NCBI GenBank assembly: GCA_026416315.1
Contig: JAOAFK010000178.1
Location: 1 to 5,951 of the forward strand
Source: Syntrophorhabdaceae bacterium
GTDB taxonomy: Bacteria; Desulfobacterota; Syntrophorhabdia; Syntrophorhabdales; Syntrophorhabdaceae
DNA: 5,951 bases
Direction of reading: 5' to 3'
A model generated the notes under the pieces. That model saw only the letters and a program-made list of their open reading frames with translations. It did not search any database and was not told the DNA's origin. Below, one piece after another: positions 5,264 through 5,951 of this stretch. Made by a program: the position numbers and the translations under genes. How positions within the stretch are numbered: position 1 is the stretch's first letter; every line of letters begins with the position of its first letter.

Positions 5264-5951
5264 GCTCTTTTACAAGGGCTATATTTTCTATATGGCCTGT
5301 TTGCTGTGCCACTATCCTTCCCATAATGGGTCTGTTTAACAGATAGATATCCCCTATCAAATCTAATATTTTATGTCTAACAAATTCATCAGGATAACGG
5401 AGCTTTGTGTTTATAACACCTTTATCATTTAAAAGGATCACATTGTTTACCCTGCCGCCTGAACCGAGCCCCATCTGGTTTAACTTTTCAAAATCTTTTA
5501 AAAAACCGAATGTTCTTGCAGGGGCAATTTCTTCCTTGAATTCCATGTGGCTACCGCTAAAGCTATATTCCTGTATACCTATGGGTTCTGGATGTATGAG
5601 CTTATAGGTGACCTCAAATCTCTCAGATGGTTCTATCCAAAGATATTTATCCTTTGGCAAGTTCTGAAGCACTATTTTTTCTTCTATTTTCAAAGGTTCA
5701 ATGCCCTCTTTCTGCTCCACTACATCTGCTTCCTCTATCTTTTTGCAGAGCTCCGTTGCAGAGCCGTCAAGGATGGGCACCTCTTCACTAACCTTTATAA
5801 GGAGGTTTGTTATACCGTACATATGGCATGTGGCCATAAGGTGTTCTATGGTTCTCACAATACAGGATTTTCCTTTAATGGATGTGGCATAACCTATGGA
5901 AAATACATAGTCTATAAATGCCGGGATCCTCTCCCCCTCTGGGACATGTTC
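5244..5951 (-). CDS. lpxC: UDP-3-O-acyl-N-acetylglucosamine deacetylase LpxC (N-terminus beyond window)
   Basis: LpxC is the zinc deacetylase that commits UDP-3-O-acyl-GlcNAc to lipid A; it acts in the cytoplasm. The window shows 235 residues running in from the right edge, with an open frame all the way, so the gene is cut by the window and not broken. Catalytic features are all visible (numbering from the edge): TIEHL with Glu36 as the base and His37 as a zinc ligand, VPILDGSA (58-65), ARTFGF, then FVRHKILDLIGD with zinc ligands His193 (codon 5375-5373) and Asp197, and TGH with His220. By comparison with E. coli LpxC, in which the EHL pair is at 78-79, about 40-45 residues are missing. The protein ends soon after the GH motif, so it is short at the C-terminus and lacks a fused FabZ. 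It converges with mobB, and the two stops lie inside each other's coding ends. Confidence 0.96.
   Translation of the reverse strand, partial: EHVPEGERIPAFIDYVFSIGYATSIKGKSCIVRTIEHLMATCHMYGITNLLIKVSEEVPILDGSATELCKKIEEADVVEQKEGIEPLKIEEKIVLQNLPKDKYLWIEPSERFEVTYKLIHPEPIGIQEYSFSGSHMEFKEEIAPARTFGFLKDFEKLNQMGLGSGGRVNNVILLNDKGVINTKLRYPDEFVRHKILDLIGDIYLLNRPIMGRIVAQQTGHIENIALVKELKNRFY
5263..5288 (+). terminator. Possible weak intrinsic terminator for the glycan-mobB operon, inside lpxC
   Basis: AGCTCTT (5263-5269) can pair with AAGGGCT (5274-5280) across a TTAC loop, giving seven pairs including one G-U. The run ATATTTTCT follows. It begins at the last base of the mobB stop codon, where a terminator for the + strand operon would be expected. 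The stem is short and the T-run is broken, so termination may be inefficient, and the bases also encode the C-terminus of LpxC. No comparable structure was seen for lpxC transcription beyond 5244. Confidence 0.3.

Noticed and set aside
5407..5607. Short + strand frames inside lpxC (also 5701-5892)
   Set aside because: They are antisense to clear LpxC motifs and have no protein-like features of their own.
5856..5858. GTG as the start of the lpxC reading frame
   Set aside because: The frame is open upstream to the window edge and the residues there (IPAF, SIGYATSIKG, CIV) match the expected LpxC N-terminal domain, so the GTG is an internal Val codon just before the TIEHL motif.
5244..5951. An LpxC-FabZ fusion
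   Set aside because: The frame stops 15 residues after the GH motif, leaving no room for a FabZ domain.

Overview
The window looks like a piece of a Gram-negative bacterial chromosome. It carries lpxC, the committed enzyme of lipid A synthesis, facing an operon of lipopolysaccharide/surface-glycan genes. The DNA is rather AT-rich (roughly 40% GC by eye), with dense packing, overlapping genes and clear AAGGAG-type ribosome binding sites. A mobB gene points to use of molybdenum (or tungsten) cofactor enzymes. These traits would suit an anaerobic or microaerophilic Desulfobacterota- or Nitrospirota-like lineage, but the sequence alone does not fix the taxon.

Layout. Positions 3-140 are an open frame that may be the 3' end of an upstream gene. 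From 180 to 5263 six genes run on the + strand without a gap longer than 17 bases: a WaaE-like family 2 glycosyltransferase (180-950), an extended SDR nucleotide-sugar epimerase/dehydratase (928-1920), a DegT/StrS-type PLP sugar aminotransferase (1920-3035), a GT-B family 4 glycosyltransferase (3040-4185), an ADP-sugar-type Nudix hydrolase (4203-4757) and mobB (4754-5263). Overlaps of 23, 1 and 4 bases and short gaps suggest one transcription unit with translational coupling. On the - strand lpxC (5951 to 5244) enters from the right edge without its N-terminus and converges on mobB, overlapping it by 20 bases.

How the genes fit together. The SDR and aminotransferase form a typical pair for making an amino sugar on a nucleotide carrier, probably aminated at C-3 or C-4. 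The two glycosyltransferases would add sugars to a lipid A-core or related glycan. The Nudix enzyme and MobB look like housekeeping cargo at the operon's tail, although Nudix hydrolysis of a nucleotide sugar is possible.

Nothing here is a clearly new system. The points most worth a second look are the SDR, whose YxxxK catalytic motif reads YxxxN, the unassigned sugar made by the SDR/aminotransferase pair, and the 3'-overlapping mobB/lpxC junction, where a possible terminator lies inside lpxC. No RNA genes, CRISPR arrays, insertion sequences or phage genes were seen.
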